From the NCBI RefSeq assembly GCF_001428075.1, contig NZ_LMSI01000006.1:112436-155877 (forward strand): a DNA stretch of 43,442 nucleotides, given 5' to 3'. The notes under the pieces were generated by a model. That model did no database searches and had not been told where the DNA came from. It saw nothing but the letters and a program-made list of their open reading frames with translations. How positions within the stretch are numbered: the first letter of the stretch is position 1; every line of letters starts with the position of its first letter. The stretch comes from Arthrobacter sp. Soil764 (GTDB taxonomy: Bacteria; Actinomycetota; Actinomycetes; Actinomycetales; Micrococcaceae). Of this stretch, positions 42,425 through 43,442 are shown piece by piece. Both the position numbers and the translations under genes were made by a program.

Positions 42425-43251
42425 TCAGCAGCGGGGTACACGCCGAGGATCCGCACCTCGGTGGTGAAGAAGTCCAGCTCCTCGAGGGCCAGCTTAAGCG
42501 GCAGGTCCTCGGGGTGGCCTTCAACGTCGGCCATGAACATGGTGGCCGCGAACTCGTTGCCCACCATGTAGCTCTCCAGGCGGGTCATGTTCACGCCGTT
42601 CGTGGCGAACCCGCCCAGAGCCTTGTACAGGGCACTGGGGACGTTGCGGACGCGGAACACGAAGCTGGTGACTGCCGGTCCGGGAAGTTCATCCTTGGCC
42701 GGCAGCGCTGTTTCCCGGGCCAGGACCACGAAGCGGGTGGTGTTGGAGGGGTCGTCCTCCACGCGCGATGCCAGGACGTCGAGGCCATAGATCCGGGCGG
42801 CCAGCGGGGGAGCCAGGGAGAGCTTGCGGGGATCATTCCACTCGGCCACCTCGCGGGCCGATCCGGCGGTGTCTCCGGCGATGACGGGCTTCAGGCCATG
42901 TTCGCGGATCAGCTTCCGGCACTGGCCCAGGGCGTGGATGTGGCTGTGCACTTCGGTGGCGCCCTCGATGGTGCTGCCCGGGATGCCCAGGAGGTCGAAG
43001 TGGATGGGCAGGAAGTATTCGCCCACGATCTGCAGGTTGGACTGCGGCAGCAGGATGTGGATGTCCGCCACCCGGCCGGCGATGGAGTTCTCGATGGGAA
43101 TCATGGCCAGGTCCGCCTCGCCGCCGGCCACCAGTTCAAAGGCGTCCTCGAAGCTGGCGCACGGCACGCTTTCCATGTCCGGGAACATCTGCTGACACGC
43201 GATATTGGAGTTGGCGCCGGGCTCACCCTGGTACGCAATCTTGGAGGCCAT
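42400..43251 (-). CDS. pheA: Prephenate dehydratase (ESYM-type ACT domain)
   Basis: A 283-residue monofunctional enzyme that turns prephenate into phenylpyruvate for phenylalanine. The dehydratase domain (1-185) has AYQGEPGANSN, MIPIENSIAGRV and the TRF catalytic motif at 172-174 (SNTTRFVVL). The ACT domain (about 195-275) has NMTRLESYMVGN, where the usual ESRP of Phe-regulated enzymes is ESYM, as in the alphaproteobacterial type. Feedback control may differ. The start used is the ATG at 43251, which matches family N-termini but lacks a good ribosome site. An in-frame ATG at 43392 has a good GGAGG, but its residues are not family-like. It overlaps the convergent monooxygenase by 25 bases. Confidence 0.92.
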   Translation of the reverse strand: MASKIAYQGEPGANSNIACQQMFPDMESVPCASFEDAFELVAGGEADLAMIPIENSIAGRVADIHILLPQSNLQIVGEYFLPIHFDLLGIPGSTIEGATEVHSHIHALGQCRKLIREHGLKPVIAGDTAGSAREVAEWNDPRKLSLAPPLAARIYGLDVLASRVEDDPSNTTRFVVLARETALPAKDELPGPAVTSFVFRVRNVPSALYKALGGFATNGVNMTRLESYMVGNEFAATMFMADVEGHPEDLPLKLALEELDFFTTEVRILGVYPAADYRAAATA

Positions 43252-43286
43252 GATCCGTATGGTTTCACGTCCCGCCCCGCCCGCCC

Positions 43287-43346
43287 AACTGAGTAGCAGC
43301 AGATGCTGTTTTGGGCCCCCAAACCGACGCCTGCTGCTACCTAGTT
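43287..43346. repeat. Palindromic element upstream of pheA
   Basis: Sixteen-base arms (43287-43302 and 43331-43346, two mismatches) enclose a second inverted repeat, TTTGGG-CC-CCCAAA (43310-43323). The arms contain TAGCAGCAG / CTGCTGCTA. It lies between the annotated pheA start and an upstream ATG in the same frame. It may be a dispersed intergenic repeat or a leader RNA structure. The remaining bases to 43442 show only the GGAGG/ATG signal near 43392. Confidence 0.8.
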
Positions 43347-43442
43347 GTATTACCCAGGGACGTTGGTGACGGTCGGCGTGGCGTGGTGACATGAAGAAAA
43401 CCTCCGAGTGGAGTGGGGCTTGTCTAGAGTCCAGTTCCACAA

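Overview
This is a 43.4 kb piece of a high-GC Gram-positive chromosome. The closest overall fit is the Micrococcaceae (Arthrobacter / Pseudarthrobacter type). The reasons are a DUF222/HNH (13E12-type) gene at the left edge, an actinobacterial SAM-IV-like riboswitch, an HspR-controlled dnaK-grpE-dnaJ-hspR operon with HAIR operators, frequent GTG/TTG starts, and a homoprotocatechuate dioxygenase whose residue numbering matches the Brevibacterium/Arthrobacter enzymes. The species assignment is inference. I saw no tRNA, rRNA, CRISPR array, IS element or prophage, and there is no gene-free stretch longer than 300 bp.

Layout. 1-3.3 kb: partial DUF222 endonuclease, a DUF1905 gene, and a riboswitch-led DUF1737-rhodanese-metZ methionine operon. 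3.5-6.0 kb: a large secreted/membrane fusion of a degenerate GH26-like domain and an OpgC acyltransferase. 6.1-16.7 kb: housekeeping and accessory genes: TetR regulator, PNPOx-like protein, pabC, cardiolipin synthase, Bcr/CflA exporter, a P-loop kinase-pabB fusion, DUF2231 protein, low-molecular-weight tyrosine phosphatase, a possible 19-codon ORF, LysE exporter, methyltransferase. 16.8-21.5 kb: two divergent regulator/target pairs, MarR with MMPL, and SDR with a WHG-type TetR that has twin palindromic operators. 21.6-26.7 kb: an acidic repeat protein and the heat-shock operon, with two HAIR elements at its promoter and large nested inverted repeats between grpE and dnaJ. 26.7-32.3 kb: a small membrane protein and a catabolic-looking cassette (aldehyde dehydrogenase, XRE-cupin regulator, M20 deacylase, MHS symporter) with shared intergenic motifs. 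32.3-42.4 kb: a homoprotocatechuate meta-cleavage cluster. 42.4-43.4 kb: prephenate dehydratase.

The most coherent system is the aromatic cluster. A divergent class A flavin monooxygenase (40493-42424) faces a seven-gene minus-strand operon: FAH-RraA fusion, GntR regulator, hpaE, hpaD, hpaH, hpaI, succinate-semialdehyde dehydrogenase. Together they could take a hydroxyphenylacetate through 3,4-dihydroxyphenylacetate, ring cleavage, semialdehyde oxidation, decarboxylation/isomerisation, hydration and retro-aldol cleavage to pyruvate and succinate. Two parts depart from the textbook pathway. The usual second FAH half of HpaG is replaced by an RraA-like domain that keeps its RD motif. The usual two-component HpaBC hydroxylase is absent from the window, and a MobA-like single-component flavoprotein stands in its place. 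A GTATAC-centred palindrome between the two arms is the obvious operator for the GntR protein.

Other points of interest are the pseudo-GH26-OpgC fusion, the kinase-PabB fusion, the SAM-IV riboswitch, and several long intergenic palindromes (24.86-25.07, 32.18-32.29 and 43.29-43.35 kb).
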